In this document: positions 28,104 to 38,835 of the stretch, piece after piece
Layout of the letters: every line of letters begins with the position of its first letter
Numbering within the stretch: position 1 is the stretch's first letter
Assembly: GCF_900172315.1 (NCBI RefSeq)
Contig: NZ_FWFV01000012.1
Span: forward strand, 1 to 64,000
Length of the DNA stretch: 64,000 nucleotides
DNA from: Palleronia marisminoris
GTDB lineage: Bacteria; Pseudomonadota; Alphaproteobacteria; Rhodobacterales; Rhodobacteraceae
Direction: 5' to 3'
Notes under the pieces: model-generated
Told to the model about the DNA's origin: nothing
Databases searched by the model: none
The model's input: only the letters and a program-made list of their open reading frames with translations
Made by a program: the position numbers and the translations under genes

Positions 28104-29294
28104 TCACTCCATCGTGCAATTTTCGGCGTAGGTGTCGACGTAGTCGTCGAAGATCTTCTCCCTGACTGAAGTGGCGTAGAGACCGTCGTCGCGCTTCACC
28201 GCCTCGACCAGGTAGAAGTCCTGGACCGGGAAGTTGTTGACGCCGAACGAGAAGTCGCCGCGAGGGCTGTCGAAGTCGGCCTCTTTCAGGGCGGCGCGCA
28301 GGGCGTCGCGGTCGGTCAGGTCGCCTCCGACCTTCTCGACCGCGCTGTCGATGAGCTGCGCCGCGTCATAGGCCTGCATCGCGTAGGTGCCGGGAACGTG
28401 GCCGTATTCCTCGATATATTCCGACACGAATTCCTCGTTGGCGGCGTTGTCCAGATCGGGCGCCCAGTTCGCGCCGCCCAGAAGCCCCAGCGCCGCGTCC
28501 TGCGTGGCCGGCAGCGTCGTTTCGTCCACCGTGAAGGCCGACAGGAACGGGATCGAGGACAGACCCGCCTGATCGTACTGCTTCACCAGGTTCACGCCCA
28601 TGCCGCCCGGCATGAAGGCGAACAGCGCGTCCGGCTGGAACGCGGCGATCTGCGCCAGTTCGGACGAGAAGTCGAGCTGCCCCAGTTCCGTGAAGACCTC
28701 GCCCGCAGTGCCGCCGGTGTAGGAGTTCTTGAACCCGGCAAGGCTGTCCTTGCCCGCCTGGTAGTTCGGCGCCATCAGGAACACGTTCTGGAAACCCTGC
28801 TTCTGGGCATAGGCACCCATGACCTCGTGGTTCTGGTCGTTCTGGTAGGAGGTCGCGAAGAAGTTCGGGTTGCATTGTGCCCCTGCGAAGTCCGACGGCC
28901 CCGCGTTGGGCGAGATCAGGATCGTGCCAGACTCGGTCACCGGCTGGTGGATCGCCACCGCGATGTTCGAGAAGATGGGCCCGACCACGAAATCGACGTT
29001 CTCGCGCTGCACCAGTTCGCGCGCGTCGTCGGCCGCCTTGTCGGGCCGCTGCTCGTCGTCGATCACCACGATCTCGGTCTCGACGCCGCCCAATTCGCCG
29101 ATCCGGTCGGCGGCCAGCATGAAGCCGTTGCGCGCCTGCTCGCCCAAGCTCGCGGCCGGACCCGAGAGCGTGAGGATCAGCCCGATCTTCAGCACGTCGT
29201 CCTCGGCCGAAGCCGGAACGTCCTGCGCCGCGGCTGCGGTCGCCAGGCAGATGGACAAGGTGGTCGTGGCGAGAAGGTTGGTCTTCATGGTCAT
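28104..29294 (-). CDS. ABC transporter substrate-binding protein (LivJ/type I periplasmic fold)
   Basis: The 396-residue protein has a Sec signal peptide (MKTNLLATTTLSICLATAAAA, cut near AAAQ). Type I binding-fold patterns follow: LKIGLILTLSGPAASLGEQARNGFMLA and NVDFVVGPIFSNIAVAIHQPV. GGGAGAC-like purines precede the ATG at 29294, and 29288 is an alternative. It heads the import operon and is divergent from the MarR gene. An aromatic-acid ligand such as a benzoate derivative is inferred from the island, since this subfamily often binds aromatics. Confidence 0.88.
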   Translation of the reverse strand: MTMKTNLLATTTLSICLATAAAAQDVPASAEDDVLKIGLILTLSGPAASLGEQARNGFMLAADRIGELGGVETEIVVIDDEQRPDKAADDARELVQRENVDFVVGPIFSNIAVAIHQPVTESGTILISPNAGPSDFAGAQCNPNFFATSYQNDQNHEVMGAYAQKQGFQNVFLMAPNYQAGKDSLAGFKNSYTGGTAGEVFTELGQLDFSSELAQIAAFQPDALFAFMPGGMGVNLVKQYDQAGLSSIPFLSAFTVDETTLPATQDAALGLLGGANWAPDLDNAANEEFVSEYIEEYGHVPGTYAMQAYDAAQLIDSAVEKVGGDLTDRDALRAALKEADFDSPRGDFSFGVNNFPVQDFYLVEAVKRDDGLYATSVREKIFDDYVDTYAENCTME

Positions 29295-29464
29295 GATCGT
29301 CTCCCGTGTTGGTCATGGGCCGCGCCGTCTGCCGGGCGTCGTGCCGTGTTTTGCGATCAGTGCGGGAAAGGCCCCGCGCAGCAAGTCTCAATCGTCGTTT
29401 TCGTCGCGACAAGGCGTCGGTGTGGCACCGGATACCGTCATCCTGAGCTAAGCCCATTGTTGCT

Positions 29465-29491
29465 TCAAGCTCAAACATTTTTTGCTTGAAC
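29465..29491. promoter_or_regulatory. TTCAAGC/GCTTGAA inverted repeat, second candidate MarR operator
   Basis: TTCAAGC (29465-29471) and GCTTGAA (29485-29491) are spaced by 13 bases with a CAAA...TTTT inner part. They lie between the divergent importer and MarR genes. The same seven-base arms, spaced by 12, form the outer part of the palindrome at 21609-21634. Confidence 0.7.
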
Positions 29492-29540
29492 CAAATTTGG
29501 GCGACGCCTAGCCTCGTCTGGAGCGGGGCAGAAGAAGGCG

Positions 29541-30026
29541 GTGGCGGTGCAGCAGGCAGGGACAGAGTCCACGGCAAAGCTTGGGGGCGAGGCATCCAAG
29601 GCCCGTCTGCGGCTATGGCTGAGATTGCTGAAGCGCACCCGCGGCGTCGAAACGGTCTTGCGCGACCGGCTCAGGACCGACTTCCAGACGACCCTTCCCC
29701 GCTTCGACGTGATGGCCGCGCTGGCGCGCAGCGAGGCCGGACTGAAGATGAGCGCGCTGTCGGGTGTGCTGCGCGTGTCGAACGGCAACATCACCGGCAT
29801 CGTCGATCGCCTGGTCAAGGACGGCATCGCCATCAGGGTACAGGTGCCCGAAGATCGCCGCGCTTCGCTGGTCCGCCTGACCCGAAAGGGTGCCGAGGAA
29901 TTCGCCCGCCAGGCAGAGGCGCACGAGGCATGGGTGTCCGAGCTGCTGTCGGATTTCCCTGCCGACGAGGCCGAGGCGCTGGCCGCCCACCTCAAGACCG
30001 GCTGCATCGGGGAGGAACCCGAGTGA
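29541..30026 (+). CDS. MarR family transcriptional regulator
   Basis: The 161-residue protein has the MarR winged helix: [66 protein letters not shown], with the DRR wing motif. MarR repressors of aryl-CoA pathways usually sense the CoA ester. The start is GTG at 29541, with an in-frame GTG at 29547 better spaced from AGAAGG. It is the first gene of the degradation operon, and its stop overlaps the crotonase start (GTGA). Confidence 0.9.
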   Translation: MAVQQAGTESTAKLGGEASKARLRLWLRLLKRTRGVETVLRDRLRTDFQTTLPRFDVMAALARSEAGLKMSALSGVLRVSNGNITGIVDRLVKDGIAIRVQVPEDRRASLVRLTRKGAEEFARQAEAHEAWVSELLSDFPADEAEALAAHLKTGCIGEEPE

Positions 30027-30823
30027 GAACCGACACCGAACACTTCCGCTGCGAGATCGAGGACGGCATCGCCACGCTGCGCCTCGATCGTCCCGACCGG
30101 AAGAACCCCCTGACCTTCGACAGCTATGCCGAACTGCGCGACTGGTTCCGCGCCCTGTCCTACGACGACAGCGTCAAGGCGGTGGTCTTCGGCTCGAATG
30201 GCGGGAACTTCTGCTCGGGCGGGGACGTGCACGACATCATCGGCCCGCTGACGAAGATGAGCATGAAGGAGCTGTTGGCCTTCACCCGCATGACCGGCGA
30301 CCTGGTCAAGGCGATGCTGGGATGCGGAACGCCCATCATCGCCGCGGCCGATGGCGTTTGCGTGGGGGCCGGCGCGATCATCGCCATGGCCTCGGATCTG
30401 CGCATCGCCACGCCCGAGGCCAGGACGGCGTTTCTCTTCACCCGCGTCGGGCTTGCCGGCTGCGACATGGGTGCCTGCGCGATGCTGCCGCGCATCATCG
30501 GCCAGGGGCGCGCGGCGGAACTTCTCTATACCGGCCGCACGATGAGCGCCGAGGAAGGCGCCGCGTGGGGGTTCTGGAACCGCCTCGTGCCGGCCGCCGA
30601 GCTGGACGATGCGGCCCGGGACTTGGCCGCCCGGATCGCGGCTGGCCCGAACTTCGGGCACATGATGACCAAGACGATGCTGAACCAGGAATGGTCGATG
30701 TCGCTGGATCAGGCCATCGAGGCCGAGGCGCAGGCCCAGGCGATCTGCATGCAGACCGCGGATTTCACCCGCGCGTTCGAGGCGTTCGCCGCCAAGGAAA
30801 AACCAGCTTTCGAGGGGGATTGA
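30023..30823 (+). CDS. Enoyl-CoA hydratase/crotonase family protein
   Basis: The 266-residue crotonase-fold protein has the oxyanion-hole motifs ([33 protein letters not shown]). One catalytic Glu of classical hydratases is kept ([11 protein letters not shown]166), but the other, normally in a PE-x-x-x-G motif, is replaced by Arg (FTRVGLAG, R141). The reaction is therefore probably not plain enoyl-CoA hydration. A ring-opening hydrolase or isomerase step is possible (inference). The start is GTG with GGAGG at 30011-30015, coupled to marR, and the stop overlaps the next start. Confidence 0.85.
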   Translation: MRTDTEHFRCEIEDGIATLRLDRPDRKNPLTFDSYAELRDWFRALSYDDSVKAVVFGSNGGNFCSGGDVHDIIGPLTKMSMKELLAFTRMTGDLVKAMLGCGTPIIAAADGVCVGAGAIIAMASDLRIATPEARTAFLFTRVGLAGCDMGACAMLPRIIGQGRAAELLYTGRTMSAEEGAAWGFWNRLVPAAELDDAARDLAARIAAGPNFGHMMTKTMLNQEWSMSLDQAIEAEAQAQAICMQTADFTRAFEAFAAKEKPAFEGD

Positions 30824-31986
30824 TGCCCGACCGCTCGTATCTTGACTGGCCGTTCCTCGAGGCCCGCCACCGCGACCACGCCCGCGCGCTGGACGCTTGG
30901 GCGGACGCGCTGCCCGCCATCGACCACGCCGATACCGACGCCGCCTGCCGCGACCTCGTGCGCCGGCTGGGCGCCGACGGATGGCTGGGGCCGACCGCCA
31001 TCGACCCAGCCGAACCGCAACCGTTGGACGTGCGCACGCTCTGCCTCAGCCGCGAGACCTTGGCGCGCCATGACGGTCTGGCCGATTTCGCCTTCGCCAT
31101 GCAGGGGCTGGGGACCGGGGCGCTGTCGCTTTTCGGCTCGGACGCCCAGCGGGGCGAATGGCTTCCCCTGACGCGCGCGGGCGACGCGATCTCGGCCTTT
31201 GCGCTGACCGAGCCGCAATCGGGCTCGGATGTGGCGAACTCCGCCATGACGGCCCGCGATGATGGCGACGCCTGGGTGCTCGACGGCGAGAAGACCTGGA
31301 TCTCGAATGGCGGGATCGCCGACGTCTATACCGTCTTTGCCCGCAGCGAGGACGCGCCGGGCGCCCGCGGCCTGTCGGCCTTCGTGGTGCCGGCCGACAC
31401 GCCCGGCCTGCACATAGCCGAACGGCTCGAGACCATCGCGCCGCATCCTTTGGCCACGCTCCGTTTCGACGGGGCGCGCGTGCCGAAGGCCGCGCTGATC
31501 GGCGAGCGCGGACAGGGCTTCAAGATCGCCATGTCGGTGCTGGACGTGTTCCGCACCACCGTCGCCGCCGCGGGCCTCGGGTTTGCCCGGCGCGCACTGG
31601 ACGAGTCGCTTCTGCGCGTGCGGGAACGCCATGTGCAAGGCAAACCGCTGGCCGAGCTTCAGATGGTCCAGGGCCACATCGCCGACATGGCGCTGCGCGT
31701 GGATGCGGCCGCGCTTCTGGTCTACCGCGCCGCCTGGGCCAAGGATTCCGGCGCCCCTCGCGTCACCCGCGAGGCGGCGATGGCCAAGCTCTACGCCACC
31801 GACGAGGCGCAGAAGGTCATCGACGCGGCGGTTCAGCTTCATGGCGGCGACGGCGTCAGATCCGGCTCGGTAGTCGAACGGCTGTACCGCGAGATCCGCG
31901 CCCTGCGGATCTACGAGGGGGCCTCGGACGTGCAGAAGGTCATCATCGCACGCCAGACGCTCGACCTCGCCCGGCAGAGCGGATGA
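30823..31986 (+). CDS. Acyl-CoA dehydrogenase
   Basis: The 387-residue flavoenzyme has [18 protein letters not shown] and [20 protein letters not shown] in the middle domain. The C-terminal helical domain contains [41 protein letters not shown], whose Glu in IYEG is the catalytic base position. It likely oxidises a cyclohexane- or ring-derived acyl-CoA in the lower pathway (inference). The start at 30823 overlaps the crotonase stop (TGATG) behind GAGGGGG. Confidence 0.92.
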   Translation: MPDRSYLDWPFLEARHRDHARALDAWADALPAIDHADTDAACRDLVRRLGADGWLGPTAIDPAEPQPLDVRTLCLSRETLARHDGLADFAFAMQGLGTGALSLFGSDAQRGEWLPLTRAGDAISAFALTEPQSGSDVANSAMTARDDGDAWVLDGEKTWISNGGIADVYTVFARSEDAPGARGLSAFVVPADTPGLHIAERLETIAPHPLATLRFDGARVPKAALIGERGQGFKIAMSVLDVFRTTVAAAGLGFARRALDESLLRVRERHVQGKPLAELQMVQGHIADMALRVDAAALLVYRAAWAKDSGAPRVTREAAMAKLYATDEAQKVIDAAVQLHGGDGVRSGSVVERLYREIRALRIYEGASDVQKVIIARQTLDLARQSG

Positions 31987-32017
31987 CGTCATGGGGCAAA
32001 TCAGGGGGGATGTTACG

Positions 32018-33661
32018 GTGACGCTGCAAGGTTCTGAGACTGCCCTCGGCCCGTCGGCCCACGTGGATACCTTCACGCGGGACAACCTGCCCCCGCCGGA
32101 GCAATGGCCCGATTTCCTGCTGGACGGGTTCGACTATCCCGACCGGATCAATGTCGGGGTCGAGCTGACGGACGCCATCGTCGCGCGCGGCCTGGGCGAC
32201 CGCACCGCGCTGATCGGCAACGGGCGGCGGCGCACCTACAAGGAACTGTCCGACTGGACCAATCGCCTCGCTCACGCGCTGGTCGACGATCTGGGCGTCC
32301 GGCCCGGCAACCGGGTCCTGATCCGCTCGGCCAACAACCCGGCCATGGTGGCCTGCTGGCTGGCCGCGACCAAGGCCGGCGCCGTGGTGGTCAACTCGAT
32401 GCCGATGCTGCGCGCGAAGGAGCTTGGGCAGATCGTCGACAAGGCCGAAGTGGAATTCGCACTCTGCGACACGCGGCTGATGGACGAGTTGGTGACCTGC
32501 GCCAAGACCAGCGGATACCTGAAGAAGGTGGTGGGCTTCGACGGCACCTGGAACCACGATGCCGAACTGGATCGGCTGGCGCTGAACAAGCCCGTCCGCT
32601 TCGACGCGGTGCCGACCGGGCGCGACGACGTTGCGCTGCTGGGCTTCACCTCGGGCACCACAGGATCGCCCAAGGCGACGATGCACTTCCACCGCGACAT
32701 CCTGATCATCGCCGACGGCTATGCGAAGGAGGTGTTGGGGGTCACGTCCGACGACATCTTCGTCGGCTCTCCGCCCTTGGCTTTCACCTTCGGATTGGGC
32801 GGGCTTGCGGTATTTCCGCTGCGCTTCGGGGCCGCGGCCGCGCTGCTCGAGAACGCGTCGCCCCCCAACATGGCAGCGCTGATCGAGGAGTATCGCGCCA
32901 CCGTCTCCTTCACCGCACCCACCGCCTACCGCGTGATGTTGCGTGCCATGGAGGACGGCGCCGACCTGTCGTCGCTTCGGGCCGCGGTCTCGGCGGGCGA
33001 GACGCTGCCCGCCCCGGTCTACGAAGAGTGGATGGCAAAGACCGGCAAGCCCATGCTCGACGGCATCGGCGCGACCGAGATGCTGCACATCTTCATTTCC
33101 AACCGCTTCGAGGACCACCGCCCCGCCTGCACGGGCAAGCCTGTGCGGGGCTATGAGACGCGCGTGCTGGACGAGGACGGCAACGAGGCGCCCCGCGGCA
33201 TGGTCGGGCGCCTGGCCGTGCGCGGCCCGACCGGCTGCCGCTACCTCGCCGACGAGCGACAGGGCGACTATGTGCAAGACGGCTGGAACGTGACCGGCGA
33301 CGCGTTTTCGATGGACGACGACGGCTATTTGCATTTTGCCGCCCGCAACGACGACATGATCATCTCGTCGGGCTACAACATCGCGGGCCCCGAGGTCGAA
33401 GCCGCGCTTCTCGCCCACCCCGCCGTCGCCGAATGCGCGGTCGTCGGCCAGCCGGACGAAAATCGCGGCGCGATCGTCGCGGCCTACGTCGTTCCGGCCG
33501 AGGGGCACGACCCAGATGATGCGCTGGTCAAGACGCTGCAAGAGCACGTGAAGGCGACCATCGCCCCCTACAAGTATCCGCGCGCCGTCACCTTCATCGA
33601 CGCGCTTCCCAAGACGCAGACCGGCAAGGTGCAGCGCTTTCGCCTCAAGCAGGGCGACTAG
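32018..33661 (+). CDS. Benzoate-CoA ligase family protein, probable 2-aminobenzoate-CoA ligase
   Basis: The adenylate-forming enzyme has LGFTSGTTGSPKATMHFHRD (ATP loop), DGIGATEMLHIFISN, QDGWNVTGD and the C-terminal catalytic Lys motif PKTQTGKVQRFRL. The pattern is of the benzoate/2-aminobenzoate ligase group. The GTG at 32018 has an ideal AGGGGGGA seven bases upstream and gives 547 residues. An in-frame ATG at 31991 (556 residues) has only a weak site. It activates the aromatic acid with CoA and ATP, and so starts the pathway served by the monooxygenase/reductase at 21688. Confidence 0.87.
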   Translation: MTLQGSETALGPSAHVDTFTRDNLPPPEQWPDFLLDGFDYPDRINVGVELTDAIVARGLGDRTALIGNGRRRTYKELSDWTNRLAHALVDDLGVRPGNRVLIRSANNPAMVACWLAATKAGAVVVNSMPMLRAKELGQIVDKAEVEFALCDTRLMDELVTCAKTSGYLKKVVGFDGTWNHDAELDRLALNKPVRFDAVPTGRDDVALLGFTSGTTGSPKATMHFHRDILIIADGYAKEVLGVTSDDIFVGSPPLAFTFGLGGLAVFPLRFGAAAALLENASPPNMAALIEEYRATVSFTAPTAYRVMLRAMEDGADLSSLRAAVSAGETLPAPVYEEWMAKTGKPMLDGIGATEMLHIFISNRFEDHRPACTGKPVRGYETRVLDEDGNEAPRGMVGRLAVRGPTGCRYLADERQGDYVQDGWNVTGDAFSMDDDGYLHFAARNDDMIISSGYNIAGPEVEAALLAHPAVAECAVVGQPDENRGAIVAAYVVPAEGHDPDDALVKTLQEHVKATIAPYKYPRAVTFIDALPKTQTGKVQRFRLKQGD

Positions 33662-33667
33662 AGCGGC

Positions 33668-33907
33668 TCAGAACGCCTTGAAGGTCAGCGTGGTGAGGCT
33701 GCGCTCGATATCTTCGATGTCGAGGAAATTGTCGTTGATGAAACGGCCCACATCCTGCCCCTCGGGAATGTAGACCTTCATCAGCAGGTCCCAATCGCCG
33801 CTGGTGGAGTAGAGCTCCGAATGAAGCTCCTTCAGCGCGAGCGCATCGGCGACGCGGTAGGTGCTGCCGGGCCGGCACCGCAGGTGGATGAAGACACAGT
33901 TCATCAT
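33668..33907 (-). CDS. Stand-alone Lrp/AsnC ligand-binding (RAM) domain protein
   Basis: The 79-residue protein is only the effector-binding ferredoxin-like half of an Lrp/AsnC regulator (FIHLRCRPGSTYRVADALAL...ELYSTSGDWDLLMKVYIPEGQDVGRFINDN), with no helix-turn-helix. Such stand-alone RAM domains form oligomers and may modulate full-length Lrp proteins or bind amino acids. It ends six bases from the convergent CoA ligase and follows the galactarolactone isomerase by 90 bases, so its affiliation is uncertain. The start is one of two adjacent ATGs. Confidence 0.8.
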   Translation of the reverse strand: MMNCVFIHLRCRPGSTYRVADALALKELHSELYSTSGDWDLLMKVYIPEGQDVGRFINDNFLDIEDIERSLTTLTFKAF

Positions 33908-33996
33908 GGTCGAGGCTTGTCCCGTGATCGAGGCTGGGGCGAGGCCCGATCCGACGCCGTTTCCGGCAGTTTGTCAATCGGGCCTCCGCCGCGACG

Positions 33997-34853
33997 CTAC
34001 CGGCCCCCGAAGAACAGCGATTGCGGGGTGTCGACAAGCGCCATCCGCATGGCATCCTCGGACGGGAACCAGGAAAGGACCGTGTTGAGAAGGGCCGCGT
34101 CGTCGGGATACTCCGATGTCGTCTTGGCCATGTTGTGCGGCCAGTTGGTGCCCCAGACGATGCGCTCGGGGGCATGGGCGGCCATCTCGCGGGCGACCTC
34201 TGCCACGTCATCAAAATCGGGCGCGCCGGCGGTGCTGCTCTCATAGCAGCCGGCGAACTTGAACCAGCAGTTGCCGCCGTCCAGAAGGCGCTTGATCGCG
34301 GCCTTCCGCCCCGGAGTGGGGCCGTCGAAGATCTTGGCGTGGTGGTCGAGGATCCACGGCTGGTCGAGCCTTGCCAGCCGCGCCTCTTCCTCTTCGATCC
34401 GGCTGCCGTCGAACTGCACCGTCATAACCCAGTCGCGGGCCTTGGCCCGGGGGGCGACCTCGTCGAGCTTCGACAGCGGCACCGCTCCGCCCGGCAGATC
34501 CATGATGCGCGCGCCCACGACGCCCGCCTCGGCCAACTGGTCGAGCTCGGCTTCGGAGGTGTCGGCGTCGATGCAGCCGATGCCGCGCGCGACGTCTCCC
34601 ATCTCGGCCAGGCAGGCCAGGAGGTTGCCGTGGTCCTTCTGCTGGGCATTGCCCTGCGTGACCACGACCCTGTCGATGCCGAGCCACTCCATCACCTGCC
34701 GGTACTGGTCCGGCGTCGGAAGATCGCCCGGCGGGTTCGGCGGGCCGCCTTCGATTGACGGGTAGCCCGGCAGATACATGTGCATCTGCGTGTCCACCGT
34801 GCCCTTGGGCAGGGTCGTCCGGGGCTTCGGGCCGGTCAGCTTGCGCTCGATGG

Positions 34854-34857
<4 letters not shown>
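33997..34857 (-). CDS. D-galactarolactone isomerase-like amidohydrolase
   Basis: The 286-residue amidohydrolase-fold protein resembles LigI/COG3618. The metal-binding HxH of the superfamily reads Q-M-H (VDTQMHMYLPG), and the usual Asp near the C-terminus is Asn (WGTNWPHN). That fits an isomerase of D-galactaro-1,5-lactone to the 1,4-lactone rather than a hydrolase, as described for the Agrobacterium enzyme. AAGGAGG precedes the ATG, which overlaps the cycloisomerase stop (ATGA). It lies third in the kdgD-gci operon and supplies the cycloisomerase with its substrate. Confidence 0.85.
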
Positions 34858-36955
<2,098 letters not shown>

Positions 36956-36960
36956 TCAAC

Positions 36961-36975
36961 ACTTGTATGACAAGT
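36961..36975. promoter_or_regulatory. FadR-type operator in front of kdgD
   Basis: ACTTGT-ATG-ACAAGT is a perfect inverted repeat and fits the TNGTNNNACNA consensus of FadR-subfamily GntR proteins. It lies 65 bases upstream of the kdgD start and just past the regulator gene's stop. Confidence 0.7.
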
Positions 36976-36980
36976 TCGCA

Positions 36981-37688
36981 TTATCGTCGGATGAGGTCGC
37001 GGTAGCGGGCCATGGAATTGCGCAGATGGTCCTGCATGGCGGCCCGCGCACCGGCGGAATCTCCGCCGGAGATGGCCTCGGCGATACGCTCATGCTCGGC
37101 CGCGATCTTGGCGATGAAGTCCGGCGCGGCCCTGCGCTCGGTCAGGCTGAGCGCCGCGCGAGGGATCATCGAGAGGCCCATGATGTCCAGGAATTCGCGG
37201 AACCGCGGGTTGTTCGTCGCATCCGCGACAGCAAGGTGGAAGGTCAGGTCGGCCTCCTTCGTGGGCCGGTCCTCGGCAGCGCAGCGGCGCATTTCGGCGG
37301 CGGCATCGAAGATCGCCTCTTCCTGCTGGGGACTGCGGCGCTGCGCAGCAAGGGCAGCGGCCTCCATTTCGACCGAAACGCGCAGTTCGAGCATCTCGAT
37401 CACCGAGGAAATCTTCTCGTAATCGATGATATGAAAGGGTCGCGGCGGCTCTTGCGGCCGCTCGAGAACGAACACCCCCGCCCCTTGCCGCGGCGCAACC
37501 AGCCCGTCGGCGCGCAGGCCCGCAATTGCCTCGCGCACGACGGTGCGCGACACGCCGAACCGCTCGGTCAGGCGGGCTTCGGACGGCAGCTTGTCTCCGG
37601 GGCGGAAGGTGCCCTCGGCGATTTCCGAGCCCAGCGTCTGAATGATGTCCGCCGCAAGGTTGCGTCTTGCTTCACCGGTACGGGCCAT
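36981..37688 (-). CDS. FadR-subfamily GntR transcriptional regulator of the uronate genes
   Basis: The 235-residue protein has an N-terminal winged helix (GDKLPSEARLTERFGVSRTVVREAIAGLRADGLVAPRQGAGVFV). An all-helical FCD sensor domain shows the metal and ligand residues in DLTFHLAVADATNNPRF, AEHERIAEAI and AAMQDHL. It is flanked by two matching operators (36961 and 37748), one in front of the catabolic operon and one in front of the transporter operon, so local repression relieved by a uronate or aldarate is the simple model. The start at 37688 follows GGGAG, and ATGs at 37721 and 37724 are alternatives. Confidence 0.9.
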   Translation of the reverse strand: MARTGEARRNLAADIIQTLGSEIAEGTFRPGDKLPSEARLTERFGVSRTVVREAIAGLRADGLVAPRQGAGVFVLERPQEPPRPFHIIDYEKISSVIEMLELRVSVEMEAAALAAQRRSPQQEEAIFDAAAEMRRCAAEDRPTKEADLTFHLAVADATNNPRFREFLDIMGLSMIPRAALSLTERRAAPDFIAKIAAEHERIAEAISGGDSAGARAAMQDHLRNSMARYRDLIRR

Positions 37689-37747
37689 CGGCGGGACTCC
37701 CTTCTTCACGATCGCTGTCATCATACGGCTTGACAGGTAACGACACA

Positions 37748-37762
37748 ACTCGTCATACAAAT
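37748..37762. promoter_or_regulatory. Second FadR-type operator, in front of the uronate TRAP operon
   Basis: ACTCGTCATACAAAT matches the reverse complement of the 36961 site at 13 of 15 positions. It lies 25 bases before the binding-protein start, inside the divergent region shared with the regulator gene. Confidence 0.6.
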
Positions 37763-37787
37763 TACCGAAACCAAGGGAGGAGATACC

Positions 37788-38777
37788 ATGACCAAACACA
37801 TCACCACCACCGCGATCGCAGCCCTTCTGGCCGGCGCGACCGCCATGCCCGTGGCCGCCGAGACCTGGCGCGGGTGGAACATCCACCCCGAGGACTACCC
37901 GAACGGCGTCGCGCTCGAGAGCTTTGCCGACATGGTGACCGAGCGCACCGAGGGCCGGATCGAGCCGGAAGTCTACCACAACGCCGTCCTCGGCGATCAG
38001 CCCGACGCGATCGAGCAGCTTCGCAGCGGCGGCATCGACTTCGCCAACTTCAACATGGGCCCGATGGGCGAGATCGTTCCCGACACGAACGTCCTGTCCC
38101 TGCCCTTCCTGTTCACCGACCTCGACAACATGCACGAGGTCATGGACGGCGAGATCGGCGACCGTTTCGCAGCCGCCCTCGAAGAGGCCGGCATCATCGC
38201 CCTGTCGTGGTTCGACAGCGGTGCGCGCAGCTTCTACAACACCGAGCGCCCGATCGCGACGCCCGCCGACATGGACGGCCTGAAGTTCCGCGTGATGAAC
38301 AACGACCTCTACGTCCAGATGGTCGACCAGCTTGGCGGCAACGCCACGCCCATGGCCTACGGTGAAGTCTACCAGTCGCTGCGCACGGGCGTGATCGACG
38401 GCGCCGAGAACAACTGGCCCTCGTTCGACACGTCGAACCACTACGAGGTGGCCGGCTACTACTCGAACACAAACCACCTGATCCTGCCCGAGTGCATCTG
38501 CATTGCGGCCGAGACGTGGGAAAACACGTCCGACGAGGACAAGGAGATCGTGCGTCAGGCCGCTACCGAGGCCGCCGATCAGCAGCGTCAGCTCTGGCAG
38601 GAAAGTTCGGAAGCGAGCCGTCAAAAGGTTCTCGATGCCGGTGTCGAGGTGAACGAGGTCGAGGACGCCTCTGCGTTCCAGGACGCCATGCAGCCGATCT
38701 ATGACCAGTTCATCCAGAACAACCCTGATCTGGAAAGCTACATCACCGACATCCGGGCCACGCAGAACGCGGGCTGA
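37788..38777 (+). CDS. TRAP substrate-binding protein (DctP family), probable uronate binder
   Basis: The 329-residue protein has a Sec signal peptide (TTTAIAALLAGATAMPVAAE, cut near AAE). It carries DctP patterns: HPEDYPNGVALESFADMV, GDQPDAIEQLRSGGIDFANFNMGP, the Arg segment GLKFRVMNNDLYVQMVDQLGG, and GEVYQSLRTGVIDGAENNWPSFDTSNHYEVAGYY. DctP proteins beside udh, gci and kdgD bind D-glucuronate and D-galacturonate in related bacteria. GGAGGAG before the ATG is a strong ribosome site. It is first in the operon that continues to the aldehyde dehydrogenase. Confidence 0.9.
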   Translation: MTKHITTTAIAALLAGATAMPVAAETWRGWNIHPEDYPNGVALESFADMVTERTEGRIEPEVYHNAVLGDQPDAIEQLRSGGIDFANFNMGPMGEIVPDTNVLSLPFLFTDLDNMHEVMDGEIGDRFAAALEEAGIIALSWFDSGARSFYNTERPIATPADMDGLKFRVMNNDLYVQMVDQLGGNATPMAYGEVYQSLRTGVIDGAENNWPSFDTSNHYEVAGYYSNTNHLILPECICIAAETWENTSDEDKEIVRQAATEAADQQRQLWQESSEASRQKVLDAGVEVNEVEDASAFQDAMQPIYDQFIQNNPDLESYITDIRATQNAG

Positions 38778-38786
38778 GCCCTTACA

Positions 38787-38812
38787 GGCCGGGCGGCGCT
38801 GATCGCCCGGCC
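38787..38812 (+). terminator. Intercistronic hairpin after the uronate binding-protein gene
   Basis: GGCCGGGCG (38787-38795) pairs perfectly with CGCCCGGCC (38804-38812) around an eight-base loop. There is no U-run and the next gene follows in 23 bases, so it probably protects or attenuates the mRNA to raise binding-protein yield over the permeases. Confidence 0.6.
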
Positions 38813-38835
38813 ACCGATCCGGCAAAGGGGCCACC

